From contig JAICYG010000079.1 of assembly GCA_025934335.1 (NCBI GenBank), forward strand, positions 1 to 11,432: DNA of 11,432 bases, given 5' to 3'. Position numbers and translations under genes: made by a program. Position 1 is the first letter of the stretch. Every line of letters starts with the position of its first letter. The notes beneath the pieces are model-generated. The model saw only the letters and a program-made list of their open reading frames with translations, ran no database searches and was not told where the DNA came from. The stretch comes from Thermoleophilia bacterium. Its GTDB lineage: Bacteria > Actinomycetota > Thermoleophilia > Gaiellales > Gaiellaceae. Of the stretch, positions 6,761-11,432 are shown piece after piece.

Positions 6761-6964
6761 CTAGAGCGCCTGGACGTTCGCCGCCTGCAGGCCCTTGTCG
6801 CCCTGCACCACTTCAAACGAGACGCGCTGACCCTCGGTCAGCGACTTGTAGCCCTCACCGCCGATGGCCGAGAAGTGGACGAACACGTCCGCCTCCCCGT
6901 TGCCACGCTCGATGAAGCCGTAACCCTTTTCGTTCGAGAACCACTTGACCGTGCCTTCAGCCAC
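6761..6964 (-). CDS. cspA: CspA-family cold-shock protein
   Basis: A 67-residue single cold-shock domain (OB fold) that binds single-stranded RNA/DNA and melts mRNA structure in the cytoplasm. RNP1 is KGYGFI at 13-18 and RNP2 is VFVHF at 27-31. The aromatic Trp8 in GTVKWFSNEKG and the ending GLQAANVQAL are canonical, so it is full length. The start is GTG at 6964, with AAGGAG 9 nt upstream (6974-6979). The gene lies between folD and gatC on the same strand. An extended -10 box at the end of folD, a hairpin in its 5' leader, and paired hairpins directly after its stop suggest its own transcript start and RNA-level control. The gene symbol reflects the family; which csp paralogue it is cannot be told. 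Confidence 0.96.
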   Translation of the reverse strand: MAEGTVKWFSNEKGYGFIERGNGEADVFVHFSAIGGEGYKSLTEGQRVSFEVVQGDKGLQAANVQAL

Positions 6965-6995
6965 TACCTACCGCTCCTTGCTGGATGACTACAAG

Positions 6996-7011
6996 TCCGC
7001 CGACCGGCGGA
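6996..7011 (-). promoter_or_regulatory. Hairpin in the cspA 5' leader
   Basis: A perfect 6-bp inverted repeat, TCCGCC/GGCGGA, with the 4-nt loop GGTC on the minus strand. It sits near the predicted 5' end of the cspA transcript and about 17 nt ahead of the ribosome binding site. It could stabilise the mRNA 5' end or act in cold-shock control. It has no U-tract, so a folD terminator is less likely. Confidence 0.4.
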
Positions 7012-7020
7012 GCGCGCGCA

Positions 7021-7049
7021 ACACTAGCAACGAATCAGCGATGAATCAT
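7021..7049 (-). promoter_or_regulatory. Candidate cspA promoter with extended -10, overlapping the folD stop
   Basis: On the minus strand, TGC-TAGTGT (7029-7021) matches the extended -10 form TGn-TAnnnT. A weak -35, ATGATT (7049-7044), is 17 bp upstream and contains part of the folD stop codon. The predicted start near 7013 gives a leader of about 50 nt. Two TGATTC copies (7048-7043 and 7037-7032) are spaced 11 bp apart, one helical turn, inside this promoter. Confidence 0.45.
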
Positions 7050-7897
7050 GCGGGATAGTCGATGTCGCCGCGGCGATAGCGCGCGCAGCGGACGGCGTTC
7101 TGGAGCAAACACGCGATCGTCATCGGCCCCACGCCGCCGGGGACGGGCGTCATGAACGCCGCGAGCTCCGCCGCACCGGGGTCGACGTCGCCGACGATGC
7201 CGGCCTCAGTGCGGTTGATGCCGACGTCGACGACGACGGATCCCGCCTTCACCATGTCGGGGCTCACCATCGCCGGCACCCCCACCGCGGCGATGAGCAC
7301 GTCGGCGTCGAGCGTGTGCCGCGCCAGGTCGCGCGTGTGCGAGTGGCAGATGGTGACGGTTGCGTTCGCCTGCATCAGCAGGTGCGCCATCGGCTTGCCG
7401 ACGATGTCGCTACGGCCGATCACCACGGCGCGCGCGCCGTCGAGCTGGATCTCGTGCTCGGTGAGCATCGCCATCACACCGAGCGGGGTCGCCGGGACGA
7501 GGGTCTGCCGGCCGAGGTACAGCTGGCCGGCGTTGAACGGGTGGAAGCCGTCGACGTCCTTTGCCGGCTCGAGCGCCCGGATCACCTTCGCCTCGTCGAT
7601 GTGCTTCGGCAGCGGCAGCTGAACGAGGATCGCGTCGACGTCGGCGTTCGCGTCGAGCTCGGCGAGCTTTGCGAGCAGCTCGGCCTCGTTGGTCTCGGCG
7701 GGGAGTCTCAGGTCGGTCGCGTCGATACCGGCCTCCACCGCCGCCTTGTGCTTGAGGCGGATGTAGACGTCGGACGCGGGATCGTCGCCGACGAGCACGG
7801 TGACGAGGCCGATGTGGCCGACCTCCTTCACCTGCTCCGCCACCTCGGTCCGGATGCGTTCCGCGATGGGCTTGCCCCTGATCAACGTCACCGACAT
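7046..7897 (-). CDS. folD: Bifunctional 5,10-methylenetetrahydrofolate dehydrogenase / methenyltetrahydrofolate cyclohydrolase
   Basis: Interconverts 5,10-methylene-, 5,10-methenyl- and 10-formyl-tetrahydrofolate with NADP(H), supplying one-carbon units for purines and formyl-Met-tRNA. It has 283 residues, the usual length. Visible: the active-site motif SDVYIRLKHKAA with Tyr45 and the cyclohydrolase Lys49; Gln93 in LVQLPLP; DVDGFHPFN at 114-122; the nucleotide-binding VVIGRSDIVGKPMAHLL at 158-174; and the signature PVPGGVGPMT at 251-260. The start is ATG at 7897, in the family position (SVTLIRGKPIAERI). There is no ribosome binding site ahead of it. Instead TAGACT lies 7 nt upstream, which suggests a leaderless transcript. 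It diverges from the HMGR-like gene, with 21 bp between start codons. Confidence 0.97.
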   Translation of the reverse strand: MSVTLIRGKPIAERIRTEVAEQVKEVGHIGLVTVLVGDDPASDVYIRLKHKAAVEAGIDATDLRLPAETNEAELLAKLAELDANADVDAILVQLPLPKHIDEAKVIRALEPAKDVDGFHPFNAGQLYLGRQTLVPATPLGVMAMLTEHEIQLDGARAVVIGRSDIVGKPMAHLLMQANATVTICHSHTRDLARHTLDADVLIAAVGVPAMVSPDMVKAGSVVVDVGINRTEAGIVGDVDPGAAELAAFMTPVPGGVGPMTIACLLQNAVRCARYRRGDIDYPA

Positions 7898-7904
7898 GTG
7901 TGCG

Positions 7905-7910
7905 AGTCTA
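7905..7910 (-). promoter_or_regulatory. Candidate -10 box of a leaderless folD transcript
   Basis: TAGACT on the minus strand fits TAnnnT, and 7 nt separate it from the folD ATG, so transcription would begin at the A of ATG. The absence of any purine-rich ribosome binding site supports this. It lies wholly inside the 21-bp gap to the divergent HMGR-like gene. The -35 region would fall inside that gene's first codons. Confidence 0.5.
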
Positions 7911-7918
7911 TTCGGCGC

Positions 7919-9106
7919 ATGCGCTGGTCACGGAAGAACGACGCGCGCTCGATCGCTCAGCGACGCGCGGCGATGGGTCTCGACGGCGGGCTGACGACGT
8001 CGCTCGACCTCGAGCCGTTCGCCGGCGCGGCGGAATCGCTCGTCGGCGTCGCGGTCATCCCGGTGTCGGCGGCGCCGGTCGAGATCGAGCTCGGGACGTA
8101 CGAGCTCTCCGACGAGGGTGCCGTCGTCGAGACCGGCCGGGCGGCCGAACGCGTGCACGTCCCGCTCGCCCACACCGAGGGCGGGCTGACGGCGTCGCTG
8201 ACGCGTGGCTCGCTCGCCGCCGGGACGATCCGCACGTACGTCCTGCACGACCGCATCACGCGTGACTCGTGCTTCGTCTGCGTCGACGCTGCGGAGGCGG
8301 TCGCTCTCGCGCGCTGGGTCGAGGGCGAGCTCGATGCGATGCGAGAGTGGCTCGAGTCGTCCGACGACCCGTCTCTCTCGCGGCGCGCGAGGCTCCGCGG
8401 CGTGAAGACGCACGTCGTCGGCCCGATGTGCCACGTCCTCTGGCGCTGGACGACCGGCGACGCGGTCGGGCCGAACATGATGACCCGCAACTCGTACGCG
8501 CTGAACATGGGCTACGTGATGGAGCGCGCGCCCGTGAAGCCGCAGCGGGCAATCCTCGAGGCGAACATGGGCGGCGACAAGAAGCCGTCGGCCGAGTTCT
8601 TCCAGTCGGGGCACGGGAAGACGGTGCTCGCGGAGGCGTTCCTCGCCGACGAGCAGATCCGGCGCGTGCTCCGCACGACCGCAGGCGATCTCGAGGCGCT
8701 CTCCTGGGCGGGCACGCACGGCTCGGTCGCGAGCGGGATGCAGTCGGTCGCATTCACGCCTGCCTCCGCCGTCGCGGCGATCTTCGCCGCGACGGGTCAG
8801 GACCTGGGCATGGTCGGAACGAGCTCGATGGCGCACGGCACGGCCCGGCGCGTCGACGGCGGCCTGCAGGCGACGATTCGCTTCGGCGGCCTCGAGGTGG
8901 GAACGGTCGGCGGCGGCACGACGCTCCCTTCGGCGCGCGACTGGCTCGCGTCGATCGGCTGCGCCGGCGCCGGCAAGGTTTACCGGTTCGCGCAGATCGT
9001 CGCGGCAGCCGCCCTGTGCCTCGAGATCAGCGCCTCGGCGGCGATGGCGACGGCAGGCAGCGAGAACTTCTTCAGAGCCCACCACGAACGCGGCGGTCTC
9101 CGCTGA
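7919..9106 (+). CDS. HMG-CoA-reductase-like protein (divergent substrate loop)
   Basis: A 395-residue protein clearly homologous to hydroxymethylglutaryl-CoA reductase, which reduces HMG-CoA to mevalonate with NAD(P)H. All four catalytic residues of the human enzyme have counterparts: Glu87 in HTEGGLTAS (human Glu559), Lys221 in GGDKKPSAE (Lys691), Asp295 in ATGQDLGM (Asp767) and His388 in FRAHHERGG (His866). TGDAVGPNMM at 179-188 corresponds to the cofactor motif GDAMGMNM, and LEVGTVGGGTTL at 325-336 is classic. Differences: the cis-loop SGNYCTDKKP of the human enzyme reads EANMGGDKKP, losing the HMG-contacting Ser684 and one residue, and the usual NKNLVGSAMAGS region is remodelled. The start is ATG at 7919, which keeps the N-terminal RR helix; ATG at 7973 is an alternative. 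No ribosome binding site is visible. It heads an operon with an ABM-fold protein and a thioesterase, not mevalonate genes. True HMG-CoA reductase activity is plausible but unproven. Confidence 0.88.
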   Translation: MRWSRKNDARSIAQRRAAMGLDGGLTTSLDLEPFAGAAESLVGVAVIPVSAAPVEIELGTYELSDEGAVVETGRAAERVHVPLAHTEGGLTASLTRGSLAAGTIRTYVLHDRITRDSCFVCVDAAEAVALARWVEGELDAMREWLESSDDPSLSRRARLRGVKTHVVGPMCHVLWRWTTGDAVGPNMMTRNSYALNMGYVMERAPVKPQRAILEANMGGDKKPSAEFFQSGHGKTVLAEAFLADEQIRRVLRTTAGDLEALSWAGTHGSVASGMQSVAFTPASAVAAIFAATGQDLGMVGTSSMAHGTARRVDGGLQATIRFGGLEVGTVGGGTTLPSARDWLASIGCAGAGKVYRFAQIVAAAALCLEISASAAMATAGSENFFRAHHERGGLR

Positions 9107-9405
9107 TCGCGCTCGTCTTCCGGTACGAGGCGCGCGACGCCGGGACGTTCGAGGCCGCCTACGGGCCCGAGGGCGAGTGGGCGCAGTTCTTCCGGCAGGG
9201 GCGGGGCTACATCGGCACGGAGCTCCTGCGTGATGTCGAGGAGCCCGAGCGGTATCTCGTCATCGACCGCTGGGAGTCGGCAGAGGCCTACAACGGGTTT
9301 CTCGACGAGCACCGCGACGAGTACATCCGGCGCGCCGACGAGGCGCGGTTCCACTACGTGCAGGAGCTTCGCTTCGGCACGTTCGAGAACGTCTGGACGG
9401 AGTGA
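9103..9405 (+). CDS. Small ABM-fold (antibiotic biosynthesis monooxygenase-like) protein with no canonical start codon
   Basis: A protein of about 100 residues with the dimeric alpha/beta-barrel pattern: strand LIALVFRYEA, helix GTFEAAYGPEGEWAQFFRQG, strand YIGTELLRDVEEPERYLVID, RWESAEAYNGFLDEHRDEY, and a final strand VQELRFGTF. Members act as small monooxygenases, heme-degrading enzymes or structural partners; I see no residues that fix an activity. No ATG, GTG or TTG occurs in frame in the usable 5' region or anywhere inside the gene. The first strand begins exactly at CTG 9103, which overlaps the HMGR-like stop as CTGA, so CTG (or the adjacent ATC) is the likely start by translational coupling. 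Its own stop overlaps the next start as GTGA. The real reading frame is supported by the fold pattern and by both overlaps. Confidence 0.8.
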   Translation: MIALVFRYEARDAGTFEAAYGPEGEWAQFFRQGRGYIGTELLRDVEEPERYLVIDRWESAEAYNGFLDEHRDEYIRRADEARFHYVQELRFGTFENVWTE

Positions 9406-9899
9406 TCCCGCCGCACCACGACCCCGCCTGCTGGGGCTGCGGCGACAACCCGAACGGCATCCGCCTCCCGCTGCCTGCGGCGGAGGGGCTGACCGGGTAC
9501 GAGGCGTACTTCGCGTTCGACGAGCGCCACCAGGGCGGCCCGGTGATCGCTCACGGCGGCCTCGTCGCGAGCGCGCTCGACGAGGCGGTGGGCCTGCTCG
9601 CGACCTGGTACGCGTTCCCGTCGGTGACCGCGCGGATCTTCGTCCGCTACCGGAAGCCGGTGCCGATCAACACCGAGCTCCTGATCCGCGCGACGCTCGC
9701 CGAGGCGCGCGGCCGGCGCCTCCACGTCGACGCGCGCATCACCGACGGCGACGAGCCGCTCGCAGAGTGCCGTGCCGCGCTCCTCCACGTCCCGCTCGAG
9801 CACTTCCTGCAGACCCCCGAGGGCCGGTCAGCCGCCGCCCGCTGGCGGCATGGCCGCGCGGGACAAGACCCGACGCCAAACGACGTGCCGAGAGTGTGA
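9402..9899 (+). CDS. PaaI-type hotdog-fold thioesterase
   Basis: A 165-residue single hotdog domain of the PaaI/acyl-CoA thioesterase superfamily, which hydrolyses acyl-CoA thioesters. Visible: the N-terminal CWGCGDNPNGIRL at 10-22, typical of the CxGCG-NPxGL subgroup; the catalytic helix GPVIAHGGLVASALDEAVG at 46-64, with the HGG turn and Asp60 in the usual acid position; then VTARIFVRYRKPVPINTEL at 75-93, the central strand and loop. The domain ends near residue 140. The last 25 residues are Arg/Pro-rich and overlap a repeated DNA element. The start is GTG at 9402, overlapping the ABM stop as GTGA. It is the third gene of the HMGR-like operon, which suggests all three act on one CoA-linked pathway. 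The substrate is unknown. Confidence 0.9.
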   Translation: MIPPHHDPACWGCGDNPNGIRLPLPAAEGLTGYEAYFAFDERHQGGPVIAHGGLVASALDEAVGLLATWYAFPSVTARIFVRYRKPVPINTELLIRATLAEARGRRLHVDARITDGDEPLAECRAALLHVPLEHFLQTPEGRSAAARWRHGRAGQDPTPNDVPRV

Positions 9900-9900
9900 C
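9849..9900 (+). repeat. Direct repeat, copy A (at the 3' end of the thioesterase gene)
   Basis: Contains CATGGCC (9849-9855) and the 14-mer CGCCAAACGACGTG (9874-9887), followed by a partly matching tail through the stop codon. Both words recur in the same order in copy B, with a gap between them that is 15 bases shorter there. The repeat covers the last codons of the thioesterase. Confidence 0.6.
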
Positions 9901-9951
9901 AAACGATCCACAGCTGATCGGGAAACGGCTCGAGCAACGGCTTTCGGGAGA

Positions 9952-9989
9952 CATGGCCCTTCGCCAAACGACGTGACGGAAGCGTCACG
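9952..9989 (+). repeat. Direct repeat, copy B (in the convergent spacer)
   Basis: Holds CATGGCC (9952-9958) and CGCCAAACGACGTG (9962-9975), 88 bp after the 14-mer of copy A. The following 13 bases match copy A at about 8 positions. Aligned this way, the thioesterase stop in copy A falls exactly opposite the (reverse-strand) stop of the RmlD-like gene in copy B. The bases between the copies show no gene. Confidence 0.6.
9972..9989. terminator. Hairpin between convergent genes, possible bidirectional terminator
   Basis: A perfect 7-bp stem, CGTGACG/CGTCACG, with the loop GAAG. It lies after the thioesterase and spans the stop codon of the RmlD-like gene. There is no T-tract on either side, so intrinsic termination is uncertain. 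The symmetry means it would form in transcripts from both directions. Confidence 0.35.
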
Positions 9990-10767
9990 CCGTCGCAAGC
10001 ACTTCGTGGACGCCGCGCAGCGGCGTCCGTAGCAGATCGCGGGCGCGTGAGCTGTCGAGCGTCACGTCACGCGCGCGGTCCGGGGTCGTGTGCGCGGCCT
10101 CGAGCCGCGCCGGGTCGGCGCCGAGCAGCACCGCGAAGTCGAAGCGGGAGACGTCGTCGGCGCCGGCCACGTGCAGCGGCCCGCGAACGTCGAGCAGGAG
10201 CAGTTCCAGGATCGCATCGGCCAGGTCGGCGACATGGACGGGCGAGCGGAGCTCGTCGACGAAGAACCGCTTGTTGTCACGCGCCAGCCGCTCCTGCGGA
10301 CCGGGCTTCCGTCCCCCGTAGATCAGTGACGTCCGCACGAGCGTCGCGTTCGGCCGGAGCGCGGCGACCCGCCGTTCCGCCTCCGCCTTCGAACGGCCGT
10401 ACGAGTTGACCGGATCGGGCTCGTCGTCCTCGCGATAGCGGCCGCGGTCGCCGCGGAAGACGAGGTCCGTTGAAAGGTGCACGAGCCTCCTTCCCTCGCT
10501 CGCGCGCGCGACAGCCTCCGACCCGTCCACGTTTACCCGCCACTCCCCCTCGCCCTGCCGGTAGGCGGTGTGGACGACCGCGTCGACACCCTCGACCGCG
10601 GCGCGCACCGCGCCGCCGGCGCGCACGTCGAGCCGCACCCACTCCCCCTCGCCCTGCGGCGGCCGCTCGAACCACGTCGCACGCACCTCCCAGCCCCGGC
10701 TGGGAGCGCGCGCCACGAGCTCGCGGCCCAGGTAGCCGCAACCGCCGGTGACCAACAACCGTTGCAT
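9985..10767 (-). CDS. RmlD-like NAD(P)-dependent sugar-nucleotide reductase/epimerase (extended SDR)
   Basis: A 260-residue extended short-chain dehydrogenase most like dTDP-4-dehydrorhamnose reductase (RmlD), which reduces a 4-keto sugar nucleotide in the cytoplasm. Visible: the dinucleotide motif VTGGCGYLG at 6-14; VVHTAY at 64-69; LSTDLVFRGDRG at 98-109, matching the RmlD STDYVFDG motif with the catalytic Thr100; and the YxxxK pair Tyr123/Lys127 in SYGRSK. It is shorter than typical RmlD (about 285-300) and reads more like the reduced actinobacterial branch, so the substrate is open and no rmlA, B or C is adjacent. The start is ATG at 10767, directly at the Rossmann strand; the frame extends upstream into the divergent PASTA gene only as shadow. 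QGEGEW occurs twice (38-43, 71-76), encoded by an exact 19-nt DNA repeat. Confidence 0.88.
   Translation of the reverse strand: MQRLLVTGGCGYLGRELVARAPSRGWEVRATWFERPPQGEGEWVRLDVRAGGAVRAAVEGVDAVVHTAYRQGEGEWRVNVDGSEAVARASEGRRLVHLSTDLVFRGDRGRYREDDEPDPVNSYGRSKAEAERRVAALRPNATLVRTSLIYGGRKPGPQERLARDNKRFFVDELRSPVHVADLADAILELLLLDVRGPLHVAGADDVSRFDFAVLLGADPARLEAAHTTPDRARDVTLDSSRARDLLRTPLRGVHEVLATA
10540..10657. repeat. Exact 19-nt direct repeat inside the RmlD-like gene (10540-10558 and 10639-10657)
   Basis: CCACTCCCCCTCGCCCTGC appears twice, 99 bp (33 codons) apart in phase, and both copies encode QGEGEW. The two sites lie in different structural elements of the Rossmann domain, so this is not a domain repeat. 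Confidence 0.75.
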
Positions 10768-10801
10768 ACCTGACGAATCCTGACCGCACCGGGGAGAGAC
10801 C

Positions 10802-11432
10802 GTGCCCGACACCGAGACCGACCGCTGGCCCACTCCCGACACCGACACCGGTGTCATCTACCGCGACCACGACACGCCGGCCGGCGGCGTGCCGCCGCCG
10901 CAGGCGCCGCCGCCACCGCCCTCCCCCGATCGCGGCTTCGGCGCCGGCATGGTGCTGGCGATCGTCGTGCTCGCGCTCGCCGCCGCCGGCGTGGCGATCG
11001 CCTACTTCCTGACCCACGACGACTCGGGCTCGACGCCGACGACGACGACGGTCGTCCGCTCCACAGCACCGAAGCCGGTCGCGGCGAAGACGGTCGCCGT
11101 GCCGCGCGTCGTCGGCCTCAAGGAACAGCCCGCGCTGCTCCGCCTGGCGCAGCTCGGCCTGCGTCCCAAGGAGGTCTTCCGCCCGACGAAACAGCCGAAG
11201 GGCGTCGTCGTCTCGCAGAAGCCGAAGGAGGCGACCGAGGCGAAGAAGGGCTCGCAGGTGCGGATCGTGATCGACTCGGGCGCGCCCAGGGTCGCGGTAC
11301 CCGACCTGAGCGGGAAGTCGTTCGCCGACGCGCGGGCGGCGCTCGACAGGCTCGGGCTCGACTCGACACGCACGCCGGTGACGAGCGGCGAGCAGGCCGG
11401 GACCGTGGTCGACCAGGCTCCGAGAGCCGGCG
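10802..11432 (+). CDS. PASTA-domain membrane protein without kinase domain (cut by window edge)
   Basis: The first 210 residues are present; the gene runs off the right edge. Order: a cytoplasmic, acidic then proline-rich segment (1-45, with VPPPQAPPPPPSP at 30-42); one membrane helix (about 49-71); a Thr/Ser-rich linker STPTTTTVV at 77-85; PASTA 1 (about 97-159, from TVAVPRVVGL to QVRIVIDSG); and PASTA 2 from VAVPDLSGKSFADARAALD at 164-182 into the edge. PASTA domains bind muropeptides or beta-lactam-like ligands outside the cell in PknB/StkP kinases and in penicillin-binding proteins, but no kinase precedes this helix. The GTG at 10802 has GGGGAG 5 nt upstream. It diverges from the RmlD-like gene over 34 bp. 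It is probably a cell-wall-sensing or scaffolding protein. Confidence 0.88.
   Translation, partial: MPDTETDRWPTPDTDTGVIYRDHDTPAGGVPPPQAPPPPPSPDRGFGAGMVLAIVVLALAAAGVAIAYFLTHDDSGSTPTTTTVVRSTAPKPVAAKTVAVPRVVGLKEQPALLRLAQLGLRPKEVFRPTKQPKGVVVSQKPKEATEAKKGSQVRIVIDSGAPRVAVPDLSGKSFADARAALDRLGLDSTRTPVTSGEQAGTVVDQAPRAG

Noticed and set aside
7928..9085. Minus-strand open frame of 385 codons opposite the HMGR-like gene
   Set aside because: The plus strand encodes the HMGR signature motifs; the minus frame is Arg-rich shadow with no motifs.
9090..9110. Programmed -1 frameshift joining the HMGR-like protein to the ABM-fold protein
   Set aside because: No slippery heptamer is present at the junction, and the 4-bp stop-start overlap matches five other ordinary junctions in the window. 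Kept only as an alternative in the CTG-start finding.
10498..10512. Alternating CG run of about 12 bases inside the RmlD-like gene, a possible Z-DNA former
   Set aside because: It is short, lies in coding sequence with ordinary codons (Ala-Arg), and is expected by chance at this base composition.
10800..10850. Repeated CCGACACCGA words at the start of the PASTA gene, considered as an operator or repeat array
   Set aside because: The words encode the Asp-Thr-rich N-terminus (PDTETD, PDTDTG) and vary in spacing, so low-complexity coding sequence explains them.

Overview
The window is GC-rich chromosomal DNA (about 70% by eye, not counted). It has GTG, TTG and possibly CTG start codons, densely packed genes, a GatCAB amidotransferase operon, a kinase-less PASTA membrane protein and lineage-type actinobacterial hypothetical proteins. 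This suits an actinobacterium-like genome, and a deep lineage such as Thermoleophilia (Gaiellales or Solirubrobacterales) is my best guess. No marker here settles the taxonomy. I see no RNA genes, insertion sequences, CRISPR arrays or phage genes, and there is no gene-free stretch longer than about 85 bases. Most of the window is housekeeping sequence.

Left part, minus strand (1-1981): a class V aminotransferase is followed by serA (D-3-phosphoglycerate dehydrogenase, cut by the left edge). They overlap by 4 bp and probably form a serine-biosynthesis pair, with the aminotransferase standing in for SerC. Divergent from them is a plus-strand seven-segment membrane protein of unknown function (2027-2617). 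Its stop codon overlaps the stop of the next, convergent gene through a shared CTAG.

Middle part, minus strand (2614-7897): read in the direction of transcription, this is folD (one-carbon/folate metabolism), cspA (cold-shock protein), gatC-gatA-gatB (amidation of misacylated Glu-tRNA(Gln) or Asp-tRNA(Asn)), then two tandem paralogues of an uncharacterised family, the first anchored in the membrane. gatC/gatA and gatA/gatB overlap by 4 bp (ATGA, TTGA), and so do the two paralogues (GTGA). Between cspA and gatC lies a pair of strong, mutually exclusive hairpins that look like an RNA switch. cspA appears to have its own promoter, overlapping the end of folD. folD appears to be transcribed without a leader.

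Right part: divergent from folD, with only 21 bp between the start codons, is a plus-strand three-gene operon: a divergent HMG-CoA-reductase-like enzyme, a small ABM-fold (dimeric alpha/beta barrel) protein and a PaaI-type hotdog thioesterase. Both junctions are 4-bp overlaps (CTGA, GTGA). The ABM gene has no ATG, GTG or TTG start in its frame. This operon is the least conventional part of the window, because it combines an HMGR fold carrying all the catalytic residues with a changed substrate loop and no mevalonate-pathway neighbour. After a repeat-containing convergent spacer come a minus-strand RmlD-like sugar-nucleotide reductase/epimerase and, divergent from it, a plus-strand PASTA protein cut by the right edge.
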